Of a stretch of DNA of 64,000 nucleotides, positions 50,463 to 62,279 are shown piece by piece. The position numbers were made by a program, and so were the translations under genes. The DNA comes from Cymbidium sinense. Lineage: Eukaryota > Streptophyta > Magnoliopsida > Asparagales > Orchidaceae. The notes below the pieces were generated by a model. The model saw only the letters and a list, made by a program, of their open reading frames with translations, was not told the DNA's origin and ran no database searches. Positions within the stretch are counted from its first letter, which is position 1, and each line of letters opens with the position of its first letter. The stretch lies in contig CM038222.1 of the NCBI GenBank assembly GCA_021442155.1, forward strand, positions 60,052,266-60,116,265, in the 5' to 3' direction.

Positions 50463-50905
50463 TGGATGGCTCTCATCATCAATGCATATGGATGCAGGAC
50501 AATCTCCCTCGAACCATCCTCATGTACTACGCCAATTTCCTCTCATCACCCGAAGGCTACTTCCACACCATCCTCACGCAATGCTAAAGAATTCACCAAC
50601 ACTACAACGACCTCCATTTCATATCATGGGACAACCCGCTTAGCACCGCATTACCTCAACTTGGAGGACATGGAGGTCATGGCAATGTGCGTTGCGAGAA
50701 GTTCGGACGATCCGGTCCTCGACAAGATCGATGCCGACCTCTTGTTCCAGCGGGCGAAAGGCTTGTTACGGCGGATGGTGTGGGGAGAAGAGATAATGAG
50801 CAATTCTGTCTCGAGACGGCTCAGTTCGTCCGAGCGCGTTGGTTTCAAAAGCTTATGGAGAAGCTTTTATCGAAAGAGAACTTCAGGCCGTGGCAGTGCA
50901 AGTGA
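50463..50905 (+). pseudogene. C-terminal part of a GT14 glycosyltransferase (GlcAT14 / core-2/I-branching type)
   Basis: Plant GT14 enzymes are Golgi type II membrane proteins; the GlcAT14 members add glucuronic acid to arabinogalactan proteins. Three frames together give the family's last segment in order: WMAL and CIW-DNLPRT (50463-50517), LMYYANFLSSPEGYFHT (about 50518-50568), HFISWDNP, NLEDME, DDPVLDKIDADLLF (about 50707-50750), then RRDNEQFC and EKLLSKENFRPWQCK with stop TGA at 50903-50905. ENFRP-QCK at the very C-terminus is characteristic. The N-terminal two thirds, anchor and donor-site region are missing; upstream 49986-50460 shows no exon. At least three frame changes exist, so it is a pseudogene or an exon with consensus indels. 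It is the only host gene seen. Confidence 0.8.
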
Positions 50906-51521
50906 TTATTATAACGCGGATTATGTAATTGCAGTTGTTTAGTGTTGTGCATTAGTTTTTTTTTAATTTTAAATTTAGACTAAAGAAAGAATGGAAGAAT
51001 GTTTGTTCTATGATTCATTTGTGTAGACATTTTTTTGGTTTAATGCATAGAGTTGAACGGCTTACGGCATTTAGTTGATGTTGGTATCCACTTATTTATA
51101 TTAAATTAAATGAATTTATTATTATATTCATCTAATTTTTTTAAATACTAAAAATAAAATTATTTTCTAAATTTAATAATTTGGTAGAGGTTTAAGCTCA
51201 AATTCAATTAAGTACAAACTTTCAACAAATTTATACTATATTTGAGTTTTAGTGATACTTTAGGTGTTATCTAATATACATAATCATATATATACCTATC
51301 TCATCCTTTAAAATAGTATGTTATATAAATTAAATAAATATGAGATAGATAAGAAATTCTAAAATTATAAAGATGCAAAAGATAAAGAAAAAAAGTATTA
51401 TACAATTCATAAATCATGATAGTAAAAATATTAAAAAATTAATATAGTAAAATAGTAATAAGTAAAAAAAATTATAATGATAACTTTAAAAAAATCTATT
51501 CATCAATAATTTCTAGAATAT
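50906..51521. other. AT-rich 3' flank, no gene
   Basis: Follows the GT14 stop; could include its 3' UTR. No other feature. Confidence 0.5.
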
Positions 51522-51526
51522 AACAT

Positions 51527-52304
51527 TGATATGGTGCTCAAAATACCGCTAATCAAAGTCCGAATCTTAATATCAAAAGCGACGATTTAATTGAGATCGA
51601 GATTAAGCTTGAAATATCCTTGGAATCTTTGGGATATCAATTACATCCCAAAATAGCTCTTAAATATAGAGTGTTTATAGTCAAATCGGCGTCTCGTGGG
51701 ATCTAACGAGCCTAAGATCTCATAATTCGACTTCATTTGGGCATCCAAATGCTCAAAATACATCAAATGATCGAAGGAACCATTCTAAGCCGTCCAGATC
51801 AAGAGGAGTGGACTTTGCATAAATTAACGCCCCTCCCATCTATAAATAGGACTCTATCCCTCACATGAAGGGAGAAGAAAAAAGTGAAGAGAAGAAGAGG
51901 GAAACAAGTAAAGAGAAGAAGAGAAAGAGACCAAGTAAGGAAGAAAAGGGAATCGACCACCCAGTACCCGAAGTTACCCAGCATCTCCGGAAAGAAACCA
52001 AGCAAGGAAGAAAAGAGGCATCGACCAGCAGTATTATGAAGTTACCATCTCCATCATGACAACCTAATCATTGTTACATAGTTATTGTTCCAACCTCATA
52101 CACCATCTTGTAATCCCACATTGGGAAGAATTTGTACTTTGCAACATATCCATAGTGGAACATTTTATCTTGGGCGCCGTGGTTTTCTCTTTTAGGTTTT
52201 CCACGTAAAAAAAATAAGCTCCCTACTCTTTAAATATCGTGTGTGTGCTCGATTATACGTGGCTAAGACATAAACTCTTACTCTACCGCATCACGATTTC
52301 TAGC
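51527..52304 (+). repeat. 5' LTR of element B
   Basis: Starts TGATATGGTG. The 3' LTR ends TAGCACGCAACA, whereas here the sequence goes TAGC then directly GTTGGCGTCT, so the last 8 bases of the LTR are missing. TATAAATAGG at 51841. GAA/GAG tract at 51867-52030 (frames here are artefacts). Confidence 0.93.
51841..51848 (+). promoter_or_regulatory. TATA box of element B 5' LTR
   Basis: TATAAATA, identical at 61633-61640 in the 3' LTR, followed by ACTCTATCCCTC in both. Confidence 0.75.
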
Positions 52305-52306
52305 GT

Positions 52307-52320
52307 TGGCGTCTGGGATG
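52307..52320 (+). promoter_or_regulatory. Primer-binding site of element B
   Basis: TGGCGTCTGGGATG directly after the shortened LTR end. Similar to the A1 site (TGGCATCGTCCG) and to the E1 complement (TGGCGTCATC). Confidence 0.6.
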
Positions 52321-52354
52321 AAAACCCTTCAATCATACTCCGTGAATATCCGTC

Positions 52355-53930
52355 ATGGCCGATAGCATGACACTCGCCACAGCCTCCGCTCCAACTCCGT
52401 CACTCTCAAACCCATCCCCAGAACGTCAAGTTTTGCCTCAATCCCTCGATAGGCATGACCTTCGAAGGCGGAATCTCTTTGGAGGATCGTATGCGTCGAA
52501 TGGAGAGTCCCAAAATAAGATGATTGACTTTTGCAAGGACTACAACGCGAAGACAAATGAACCCCAGAGATTGTTGAGGAGGTCAAATGCTAATCTTCTT
52601 CCGTTAGAGTTCCTCCCAGGAAACCATAACGCGATCTCCAACCGCTAGTTCTACTCATCCATCGCGAGCAGCTCAACCATTTACTAATCCACCGATTGTT
52701 GTCGATAGCTTCACACATGCTCATCCTGTTAATCCTGCTCGTCATGACATTCGCGATGAAGTGCATGCTTAATGCGAGATGAATTTCATCTTCAAGGCAA
52801 TTATCTTCACCCACAGCGGTTATGTGGAGTCCTCACCTTTAGCAGCCATTCTTCAACATCCCATTCCCGTAGGTTTCAAGCTTAGCATTGATTCTATGAT
52901 GGGGCAAGCCCGACCACATGAACATATCGACCATTACAGACTATCATGCATATCCAACGAGCTCGACACCTGCTTTGTTTTTCCTATTACCCTCAAGGGC
53001 AAGCTTGGTTCTACTCTCTTCAGGGGATCCATCCATACCTTTAACGAACTCGCAAGATCTTTGTGGAGCAGTTTATTGAATCGGAGAATCATTAAAGATT
53101 CCTCCCATCTTTCCTCCAGACGAATGAGGGTGAATCACTCAAAGAATACTTCCGGAGGTTCTCCTTAGAGGCTCGCCAAATACACAGAGTAGACCATTAT
53201 TAAGAGGAGTTTTCCTGAGGACTCGTCGGGGCCTTCTATTCATCCTTAATGCGGACGGTCTCATTATCTTGATTTAGTTCATCGCATAGAAGCACAAATC
53301 TCCGCTGATGAAGCTATTAATGCCCATCGCAAACAATTTGAACAATCTGAGGAAGCACCCGTGAAGTGCGGACCGACCCCCATCAAAAGAAGCGACAAGG
53401 TAATCGTGATCTCCGCCACGTCCCTCATATCAACGACATGAACCTCGACCGGAAAAACATACACGCGAACACATCGTGTTAACATCCGATGACTATTGAT
53501 GAAGAAAGCATCAAGTGGGCGCATCCATTGAAACCAAATTCAGAAATCGAGCAATATTGCCACTTTCATCGAAGTCGTGGGCATACTCGCATGCATACAA
53601 CTCAAAGAAGAAATCGAGACTCATTCAACAAGGATACCTACGATTTGTGAAGAGTCGTACCTCAAACAAACACACCTCCGTTTGAAAGGCAACCAGCCAA
53701 TCATCACAAAACAACCAAATAGTCATCAAATAATTGGAGAAATTGAAACGATCGCGGAGGACCGATACTACCTAACCAAATTCGTTCGCCCTCAAAGAAG
53801 AGTTAAAGAAGTCTCGTATTGATCATTCCATCACTTTCAATGACTCGGACTTAGAAGGGGTCCATGTTCCTCATCAAGATCCACTCGTCATCAATGCGAG
53901 GATCGTGATCCTTGTATAATGTTAAAGAAT
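52355..53930 (+). pseudogene. gag: Gag of element B, frameshifted
   Basis: The ATG at 52355 (MADSMTLATAS) is the first good start after the PBS and suits a Gag N-terminus. The capsid domain is clear at 52840-53170: AAILQHPIPVGFKL, then MGQARPHEHIDHYR, PITLKGKL and, in the other frame, RSFVEQFIESE- and GESLKEYFRRFSLEA-like text. Frame changes at about 52650, 53020-53060 and 53165 split it. The stretch 53570-53820 with basic PQRRVKE is the probable nucleocapsid end, but no CCHC knuckle was found. Confidence 0.8.
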
Positions 53931-54400
53931 TTTGATCGACAATGGGAGTTACGATGTCTTATTTTACTCAACATTTCTTAATATGGGTGCAGGTAGGAAA
54001 AGCTCCAACCACGGACCATTATATGGGTTTGATAATCACCGATGCAGGCGAAGGGACAATTACCCTTCTGCCCCTGAGAATTTCCTCGACAAGTGACTCA
54101 CTTAATTCAATTCATGGTGGTCAAGTCGATTCGCATATAATGCAATCTTGGAGGCCCCTCCAATCAATTTTCGTGCTATCACTTGAGCCTCATCTCGAAG
54201 ATAAAATTCCCTACCCCTGGAGTTGGGGTGGTTTGTGGAAACCAGCAGGCAGCCCAATCATGTTACCTCAGACAAGCTCAACCACGCCCTTCCATCACCT
54301 TCAGCATTGAAGACTTTAATTTTCGAGATGAAGAAGTACCTCAAAAAGCTTCTCCTGTAGAAGATTTACTCTCAATAGCATTATCAGATGACCAACCATT
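53930..54400 (+). pseudogene. Aspartic protease region of element B
   Basis: About 53930-53990 reads IDNGSYDVLFYSTFLNMG across a frame change, the plant Ty3/gypsy protease active-site motif VDNGSSADILF. Earlier, DHSITFNDSDLEGVHVPHQDPLVI (about 53820-53895, trimmed here for family match only) is the segment that precedes it. Downstream 54183-54518 gives the linker (SLLAEEQKEE). A stop lies just before the active-site motif. Confidence 0.72.
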
Positions 54401-54529
54401 ACGAACAGTGCAAGTGGGATCCTTACTCGCAGAAGAACAAAAGGAAGAATATACATTTCTTCCGCAGAAATCAAGACGTATTTGCTTGGGGTCCGGACAT
54501 GCGGTTGACCCAATGTAATCACGCACTCC

Positions 54530-55235
54530 CTCAAGATTAATCGCGTTCAAACCAATCATCCAAAAGAAGCGAAGTTTACGCGATCGTCTTCATATTGAAC
54601 AAGAAGTCAACAAGCTCATGGAAGCGATTCATTCGGAAGTACATTATCCAACATGGTAGCAAATGTTGTCATGGTTAAGAAAACAAGTGGAGCATGGAGA
54701 ATGTGTATTGATTACGATCTTAATAAGGCCCAAAGGATAGTTTTCCTCTTCCTCGAATCGATCAACCGGTGGATGCTACGTCCGACATCAAATGCTCGAT
54801 TTTGGATGCTTATTCGTTACAATCAAATAAAGATGAACCCAGCCAGATGAAGAGGCTGACATTTCAAACATATAAAGGTTTATCGCTACCAAGTCATGCC
54901 ATTCGGTTGAAAAATGCGGTGCTACTATCAGCTTTATGAATAAGGTTTTAAAGACCTGGCCACAATGGAGGTATGCTGGATGACATGTTAGTAAAAAGCT
55001 TAGAAAAGTCACAACATATTTCAGATTTGGAAACATGTTTTGATCTTCTTCGACGCTATAACATACGACTTAATCCGACTAAATGTGCTTTTGGGGTTAC
55101 GTCAGAAAATTTCTTGGATTTATGGTAACTCACCGTGGGATAGAGGCCAACCCTGAGAAAATCAAAGCTCTCAGATATGATCCTCTCAAAGAATATCAAA
55201 GAAGTCCAACGTCGAATGGTCGAATTGCGCATTAT
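54530..55235 (+). pseudogene. pol: Reverse transcriptase of element B
   Basis: 54653-54850 reads MVANVVMVKKTSGAWRMCID then DLNKA, FLESI and YNQIKMNPA. YRYQVMPFG follows near 54880. The catalytic box is LDDM at 54976-54987 (family YVDDM), then VKSLEKSQHISDLETCFDLL, RRYNIRLNPTKCAFGV and ENFLD. Both catalytic Asp codons of the DD pair are kept, but the Tyr is lost and at least four frame changes occur. Closest in style to RIRE2/Tat-type pol. Confidence 0.88.
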
Positions 55236-56215
55236 CCCGCTTCCTAGCCTCACGGAGATAAATACTTACCGTTCTTTAAAATATTGAAGGAGCTAAAAAT
55301 AATAATTTTCAATGGACCGATGAATGCCGGTGTGCTTTTGAACAACTAAAGGAGTACTAGCATCTCCACCCCTACTATCCAAACCTATCCAAGGAGAAAG
55401 CGTTATACTTGTATCTTGCGGTTTCTTCCCACAATAAGCTTCGCTTTTAGTACAGAGGAAGATGGGACACAACAACCAATTTATTATCGTAAAATTCTCT
55501 CGATATAGAAAGTCGTTATCCACTTGCGACGGATGGCTCGGCATTAGTTTTTTTACGAAAATTGCGTCCATAGCTCACACCATCGGCGTTTCGATTTACC
55601 ATTAAGAGCCATCCTACGAAACCGAATGGAAGATTAATCAAATGGTCGTAGAGTCGGGAGAATTGATATAAATTTTCTACCTCGGCCCAATAAAGTCTAA
55701 GTACTTGCGGACTTTATAGTGGAATGCACCAACCCAACTCTGAGGAGCTATCTCTACTTGCTTTCCGTCTCCCAGTGGACCTCTATGTCGATGGAGCTTG
55801 AAGTCGGTGCGTGCGAATCTTACTTATTTCCCCGTAATACCTTAGAGTATGGAGCTTAAAATTCCCCTGCAATAATATATGGTTGAATATGAAGCTCTCG
55901 CAGATTGAGACTGCAATTATTTGCGAAGCTCAAAACTTAGTAATTCATCTCCCGACTTGTAGCCTCCCAAGTTGGAGGAGATTTTAATACTCACAATCCT
56001 CACCAATATCTTCACTTGGTAAAATCCCTTCTTACTCATTTCAAAACATATCAAATCATCCACATACTACGAGAGAAGAATACTGGGCTCTTGCTAAGCT
56101 TGCTACTTACCGGAGATCTATTTAAGAGAAAGCATGTTGAAGAAATACATTATCCTAGCATCCAAGGGTCATGGGAAATTCAAACTATTGATGAGGAAAA
56201 GAATATTCATGGATA
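55236..56215 (+). pseudogene. pol: Dual RNase H region of element B
   Basis: First segment: QPIYYRKILS (about 55470-55505), LPLRAILRN (about 55600), EFDINFLPRP-like text and VLADFIVECTNP (about 55700-55735), the RNase H after RT. Second segment: LYVDGA at about 55780-55797, AQNLVIHLP (about 55930), LVKSLLTHFKTYQIIHILREKN at 56013-56080, then LAKLATY (about 56092-56115). A second RNase H fold is established for Tat elements. Stops split both. Confidence 0.78.
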
Positions 56216-56369
56216 AACGATCCTATCTTTTCTACAAGGAGGAACCCTTCACGAAGATCCAACTTCCGCGCTAGACAAGACAAGCTTCAAACTTTGTTAT
56301 TGGAGGAGAATTATACAAGCGAGCTTTCTCTCAGTATCTCAAATGCCTTTTAGCCTTGGATTCTGGCGT

Positions 56370-57330
56370 TAAAGAGGTTAGGAATATGTGGAGAACACCT
56401 TGGAGGAAGAGCATTGGCCTTTAAAATCATGAGACAAGGGTTTTATTGGCCTACAATGAAACAAGGCATGCCTTGGAGTTCACAAAAAATGTGCAAGTTG
56501 TCAGCGCATTGAACCTCCCTCACATACCGCATAGAACTCTCATCCATTCAAAGCCCGTGGCCCTTTGCTCGTGGGGATTGATATCATGGGACCTTTCCCA
56601 ATCGCATCGGGCAAAGTTCATCATTCTAGTCGACTACTTCACCAAGTGGGTAGAACCACTCCAAAATCACGAGGCAAATGCTAAACAATTTGTAAAAATA
56701 TAATATGTCGATTCGCCTTCTGCAAAGATCATCACGACAACTCAATTCTTGGAAAAGTCTTTACGTCCTTTTGCAAAGATCTTCACATTCAAGCTGCCGC
56801 ATAGGTACATATCCTCAAACCAATGGGCAACCGAAGTTACCAAATGGGACTATACTCAAAGGACTAAAAGCAGCGTCTTGAAGAGGGGCAATGGGTCGAT
56901 GAACTTCGAATGTTCTTTGGGCTTACCGCTACATCCGCGCAACCGTGAAAGCCTATAATTTGTGTTTTGGTACAGCTATCATCGTGGATATCGGGTTCCA
57001 AGTCCAAGAGTCCAATTTTTGATCATGATAATAATGAAGAAAAACTCCGGACACTAGATCTACTCCACGAAACTCGTGATATGGCCTACCGGTTGCTTCA
57101 TATCACCAATGGCGCCACTTCAACAAGAGTAAAACCGCCCATATCGGTGACTTGGTCTGCGAAGTCTTGAGCGTGGGAAAAACCCTCAACGCAATAAACT
57201 CTCACCTCTCAGGATGGCCGGTATGTGGTTATAGCTATGGTCAAGCCAGAAGCGTTCAAGCTCGAGGACCAAGAAGGAAAAACTCTACCTCGAACTTGGA
57301 ATACTAAGAATCTTGAAATATTATCGGTAA
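56370..57330 (+). pseudogene. int: Integrase of element B
   Basis: HHCC region: GEHLGGRALAFKIMRQGFYW-like text at 56390-56450 and CASCQRIEPPSHIPH-like text near 56490-56530, with frame changes. Core: GIDIMGPFPIASG (about 56574-56613, first Asp), DYFTKWVE (56632-56655), AKIIT-DN-TQF (about 56722-56750; the DN pair is present but a G codon is missing), and QWATEV near 56820-56840 with the third acidic residue kept. It ends with EAFKLEDQEGKTLPRTWNTK (about 57246-57310). No chromodomain. Confidence 0.85.
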
Positions 57331-57590
57331 CTCACTACGATTGTGACTTTTATCTCGTTTGTCATTTCACCCTTGTATAACGACCCCACACGGGGTCAAG
57401 ACTTGTTGTTGTTCTTGTCACTATTGTTATGCGTATTGTTGTCATTTTCTCTTGAAGTTTATACCTCATATGATTATATCATTGAACTAGTGAATTTGCA
57501 AGCTCGTTCTAACAAGATTGGTCTTTTCCTCCCACTTGAAATACACAATTCATGTTATATCTCAATCGCGATATGATCAATCCCAAGGGG
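57331..57590 (+). other. Post-integrase segment, nothing recognised
   Basis: A 77-codon frame (57343-57576) rich in Leu and Ser with CVLLSFSLEVYTS has no known match. It lies where large plant elements have 3' untranslated sequence. Confidence 0.4.
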
Positions 57591-57850
57591 ACTTGATCAG
57601 ACCTCTTCCGTACAGGTTAATGTCATTAAGCAAAAAATTCTGACAAACAACCTAGGAAAGGTCAAAAAGTCCTTGGTGGACTTCCCACGATCTCTTCCAT
57701 ACAGGTTAATGTCATTAAGCGAAAAATTCTGACAAATAACCTAGGAAAGGTCAAAAAGTCCTTGGTGGACTTCTCACGATCTCTTCCATACGGGTTAACG
57801 TCATCGAGTAACACTCTGACGAACAACCTTGGATAGGTCAAAATCCTCGG
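57590..57850 (+). repeat. Three 86-bp-type units in element B
   Basis: Units at about 57598, 57690 and 57780 with CTCTTCCATACAGGTTAATG and TCTGACAAACAACCTAGGAA. Same family and sense as the A1, E1 and E2 arrays, but only three copies, here downstream of integrase. Confidence 0.85.
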
Positions 57851-58667
57851 TGGATCCAATTCATCCATATTAGCAATGTCAAATAATATTGACCAATTAC
57901 CGAATGGGCAAGAACAAGATAAGGTGCAAAAAAAAAAGAAGAGGATATATCCGGATATTATTGGCGGCATCAATATGATGATATAAGAAGAAATTAAGTT
58001 CACGATACGTTAATGATATTGCATAGAACAAATGACAAGCGATACTACATAATATCAACATCCTCATTCTCACTGGAGAAGCTCACGGAGTTACCACTCC
58101 TTCCTTCATCTTAGAATCGCGAAGGATCTTGATGCTTGGCGGGGATATACCCTCTATCTTAGCTCGGTCTTGCGATGTACCACAGTTCCTTTGAACCCTC
58201 GAATGAAGCCTCCTCTAAACACTGCGTTCCAAGTCCTTCACTTCAATACCAAAGATATGATTACGAGCTTCACGAGCGAAGTCTTGATAAGGCCGATAAG
58301 CCGGAGAATTCTTGAAGTCTTCTCGCCTTCAAGGAGATCTCACTTGCCTCGCTTCGACATTCTATGCTCCTTTTGGAAAGGCGATCTTGTAATACTTTCT
58401 TATCGATACAAGTGTCCGATTTTCTTCTCCTTCGGCGAGTCTGCTCGCCTCAATCCAACTCATCGCGGCGTTCGCCTCGACACTTGAGAGAAAAGAAGTC
58501 GACATATTCGCCCTTCTACACTCGGTCGATCCTCCAAGGTCGCCACCTCTTTAACTTTAGCATTGACCGCCATACTCGCCTCGCAGATATTTTATCTTTA
58601 CAAATTCGGTATTCCATTCATCTAAGGCAACACCCAAATGAGCCATCATTCCTAATGACTGGGTTAC

Positions 58668-58701
<34 letters not shown>

Positions 58702-59940
58702 GTACCAATATTACATAAAGAAGGAAGAAGAAGAATAGAAGGAAAAATAACGCAATTCATCGCGTTGGCGCCCGACATATGTGATTTAATATCTCTTCGA
58801 GAATTTGTGGCTTAGAGTAGAACTCCCCATCATGAGTCAAAAGCATAAACTCTCGGATGCCAAGGGAACATTATCCCAGTAAATATCGGCGTAGCCATTC
58901 CGACGAGTCTCATTTTCTAAAGATGGAACATTGCTACCACCGTGATCTGCGGACTCTGGAAAGAACCTATGAGGAGACTTCTCAACACCTTTGCTCGACC
59001 TCTTCAATGGAAGAGCATGAGATCTTCCACGGATGGAAAATCCAACCTTGAACATCCTATCTTATTGTATATTTTCCAATATAATGCAACTCATGCCGCA
59101 AGCTCTACATCGAGAATAAGGGTTGCTAGAATCTTCTCGATATTGAAAGCGGATCGGGAGGTCATTCAACCTTCCCCATCTCTCAGGAGGCCCCACTCAT
59201 TCTTCACAAAAAGAATCCACTAGACCAATTCTTGGAGGGATCCGTGCCAAGAACTCTATCCAATTTTTATGGCTCGATAAGAAAGCGCCCGAGCATCACA
59301 TGTAAATCGCACATTCGCATAAGTATTGAATATTCAAAATAACGCCACGCTCTCACGAAAAAACGAACCGACGATGAGCGAAATGAAAAGCGTGATAGAG
59401 CCACCACATGTCTTGAAGATCTCAATCATTTCGAGGTAGAGGAAATCATAATCACGTAAAATCATCTCGAAACGGTAAAGTATCCGGTGGAGGCGAATCG
59501 ATCGGACCTCTTGGCCACTATAATCATCATTGGGAAAATGAAATTTTTTGCGGCACTATTAAGGCATGATGTAATAAGGGCGATCTATCATCTGCATGTC
59601 GTAATATTAGGCCTCTTGCCATCGCTCTGCAAATATATTATGAATAAGTAGAGGAAGGGAGAAACATCAAAATCCAAGAGTTTTGTAAAGTCACTCACCC
59701 CTTACATCCCTCTTTTGACTCTGCCATGGACTTTAGCTAGAATTTTTAGTCTCGATCCCAACAAAAAAAAAAAAAAAATGCATAAAAAGGAAAGGGAAGC
59801 GAGACACTATTCCTCCCAATAGGAGTATGAGAACTACCTCTAAACTTTTACTCATGCAAGTGGCTCGATTATTGTTTCTCGTCTTTGACAATCGTCGCCA
59901 TGGAATCATGCATCGAAGCACCTACACGTCTTGATGCCTC
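57851..59940. other. Unassigned 2-kb region of element B
   Basis: Mixed composition, coding-like word use, frames broken on both strands (for example + 58170-58487, + 58942-59223, - 58837-59055). Tat-type elements often have an extra or antisense ORF at this position, so a decayed one is possible, but no domain could be named. Contains an A-run at about 58672-58698 and another at 59764-59778. Confidence 0.45.
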
Positions 59941-60500
59941 AATCCGTCGGTCCAGGTTAGTTTACACCCTTTGAGAAGCGGAGCCTTAGTATTACGGGTC
60001 TTGATCGCCTCCAACCCGGTCGGTCCGACTAGGTTAGTTTACACCTTGGGAGCGGAGCCTTGCCGTATTGGTCGCCTCAATCCCGGTCGGTCCCTAGGTT
60101 AGTTTACACCCTGAGGCGGAGCCTTGTATGACTACGGGTCTTGATCGCTTGCAATCCTGTCAGGTTAGTTTACACCTTTGGGAGGGGAGCCTTGTCGTAT
60201 ACGGTGTGATCATCGATCGGTCCGACTAGGTTGGTTTACACCCCTTTCGGGAGGCGGAGCCTTGTCGTATGAGCAGGTCTTGATCGCCTCCTCGGCCGGT
60301 CCGACTAGGTTAGTTTACACCCCTTTGGGAGAAAGCGGAGCCTTGTATATTGCGGTCTTGATGCCTCAATCCGTTGTTCAGGTTGGTTACACCCCGGAGA
60401 AGCGGAGCCTTGTATGAGCGCTGGTCTTGATCGCCTTGGTCGGTCCTAGGTTAGTTTACACCCCTTCGGGGCGGAGCCTTGTCAGATGACCAGGAGTTGA
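59940..60500 (+). repeat. 90-bp-type array (shortened variant) in element B
   Basis: About seven units with GGTTAGTTTACACC, GGGAGCGGAGCCTTG and GGTCTTGATCGCCT. Related to the A-family 90-bp unit by CGGAGCCT, GGTCTTGATCGCCTC and CCGGTCGGTCCGAC, but with a different middle. Units vary from about 65 to 90 bp by internal losses. Confidence 0.82.
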
Positions 60501-61313
60501 TCTCCTCGATCGCCACCAAAGGATTTTCACTCAAGAAGAAAGGGAAAGGGAAAGGTGTGCCTTTCTCCCTCACCTGGGGGTATTTATAGCCCCTCACAAG
60601 GGTAAAAGGGTAAAACCCTCAAAACGATTAAATTCCTTAAAACTCGGTCAGAGTAGGTGGACGCAGCTGGCCTTGCGCCAGCATGTGCCATGTGGTATGT
60701 ATGCGGCAAGCAACAGAACAATGACCATATGGCTGCTGCCGCAACCGCGTATATGACGCTCATGCCCATGACCATCGACGACCCATCGTTCTGTGACGAA
60801 CCGTCAGCATGACCCGACCCGTCAGCGCGGCGACAGCCTGGCCAAATCAGCAGGCGGACGAGCCGTCAGCGTGACACCCGTCAGCAGCGAGACCAAACCG
60901 TCAGCGCGACCGAACCGTCAGCGACCCGGACGCCGACGACTCGCCCGCGACCGCGCGCGACCGTAGCGTCGCGGCGCTTGACCCATGAGCGACGCATGGA
61001 CACGACCCGCCGGCCGTTCAGCGGACCATAAGGCCCGTGCGGTCGACCATTTGCGTGGCGTTTGACCCGATGGGCGGCCCATCGGCATTCTGGCCGTGAG
61101 CGTCGCAGCGCCCACCGGGTCCGATAGCGCCGGAGCCACGGACTCCCAAAAATGCTCGAAAACTTCGTGAGCATCCAAATAAATTCATAACCTCGATCTC
61201 AAAGACCGTAGTAGCTTCCATAATCGTAATCGATTTATATGAATATTTGAAATATATTGGTGTTGGCATATATTTTGGATGATTAAGACAATCTCATCCA
61301 AAATAGGGGCAAC
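60501..61313 (+). other. 3' untranslated region of element B with CpG-rich block and PPT
   Basis: CCTGGGGGTATTTATAGCCC near 60578 parallels A1. 60790-60930 contains at least six CCGTCAGCG words at 15-30 bp spacing, and 60790-61140 is strongly CpG-rich. It closes with CATCCAAAATAGGGGCAAC before the LTR; the AATAGGGGC part is the probable polypurine tract. Confidence 0.65.
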
Positions 61314-62092
61314 TGATATGGTGCTCAAAATACCGCTAATCAAAGTCCGAATCTTAATATCAAAAGCGACGATTTAGTCAAGGCCGTCGAGATTAAGCGC
61401 AAATATCCTTGGAATCTTTGGGATATCAATTACATCCCAAAATAGCTCTTAAATATAGAGTGTTTATAGTCAAATCGGCGTCTCGACGGCGGATCTAACG
61501 AGCCTAAGATCTCATAATTCGACTTCATTTGGGCATCCAAATGCTCAAAATACATCAAATGATCGGAACCATTCTAAGCCGTCAGATCAAGAGGAGGGTA
61601 CGGACTTTGCATAAATTACGCCTCCTCCCATCTATAAATAGGACTCTATCCCTCCATGAAGGGAGAAGAAAAAGTGAAGAAGAAGAGTGAAACAAGTAAA
61701 GAAAGAAGAGAAAAGACCAAAGGAAGAAGAAGGCGCCAACGCCATGAAATTACCGCGTGGTTACGCATCTGTAGAAAGAAACCAAGGAAGAAAAGAGGCC
61801 ATCACCCCGCAGAAATTACCGTGAAGTTCTCGCGTCTTCATTAACATACAACCTGTCGTTACGTAGTTATTGTTCCAACCTCATACACCATCTTGTAATC
61901 CACATTGGGAAGAACTTTTGCAATATCCATAGTGGAACATTTTTTTTTCTTGGGCAGCCGTGGTTTTCTCTTTTCGAGGTTTTCCGTAAAATTCAAACTC
62001 CTCTTTTCTTTAAATATCTGTATTGTCGATTATACGACAAGGCTAAGACATAAACTCTTACTCTACCGCATCACGATTTCTAGCACGCAACA
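61314..62092 (+). repeat. 3' LTR of element B
   Basis: TGATATGGTG...TAGCACGCAACA, 779 bp. TATAAATA at 61633-61640. Compared with the 5' LTR almost all differences are short insertions or deletions. Confidence 0.93.
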
Positions 62093-62279
62093 AACATATA
62101 AAAAAACAATGTTAAATATAACATAAATCATCAAAAAATTTATATTTAATTATATAATTAATTAATATTTATTAAATTTTAAATAGTTATTCAAGACATG
62201 CAAAAATATAGATACATCATTGTCTTAAATTATCTTATGAGACAGGAAATAGTATAATTTATTTTTTAAATATAAACAA

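Larger units (their letters stand above)
51527..62092 (+). mobile_element. Full-length Tat-like Ty3/gypsy retrotransposon, element B
   Basis: 5' LTR 51527-52304, 3' LTR 61314-62092, 10,566 bp in all. The 5-bp flanks AACAT at 51522-51526 and AACAT at 62093-62097 match exactly, proving a single insertion. Order: PBS, gag, protease, RT, RNase H, second RNase H, integrase, 86-bp units, an unassigned 2-kb region, a 90-bp-type array, CpG-rich 3' region, PPT. All coding domains are present but frameshifted. The two LTRs are almost free of substitutions but differ by many small indels. Confidence 0.95.
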
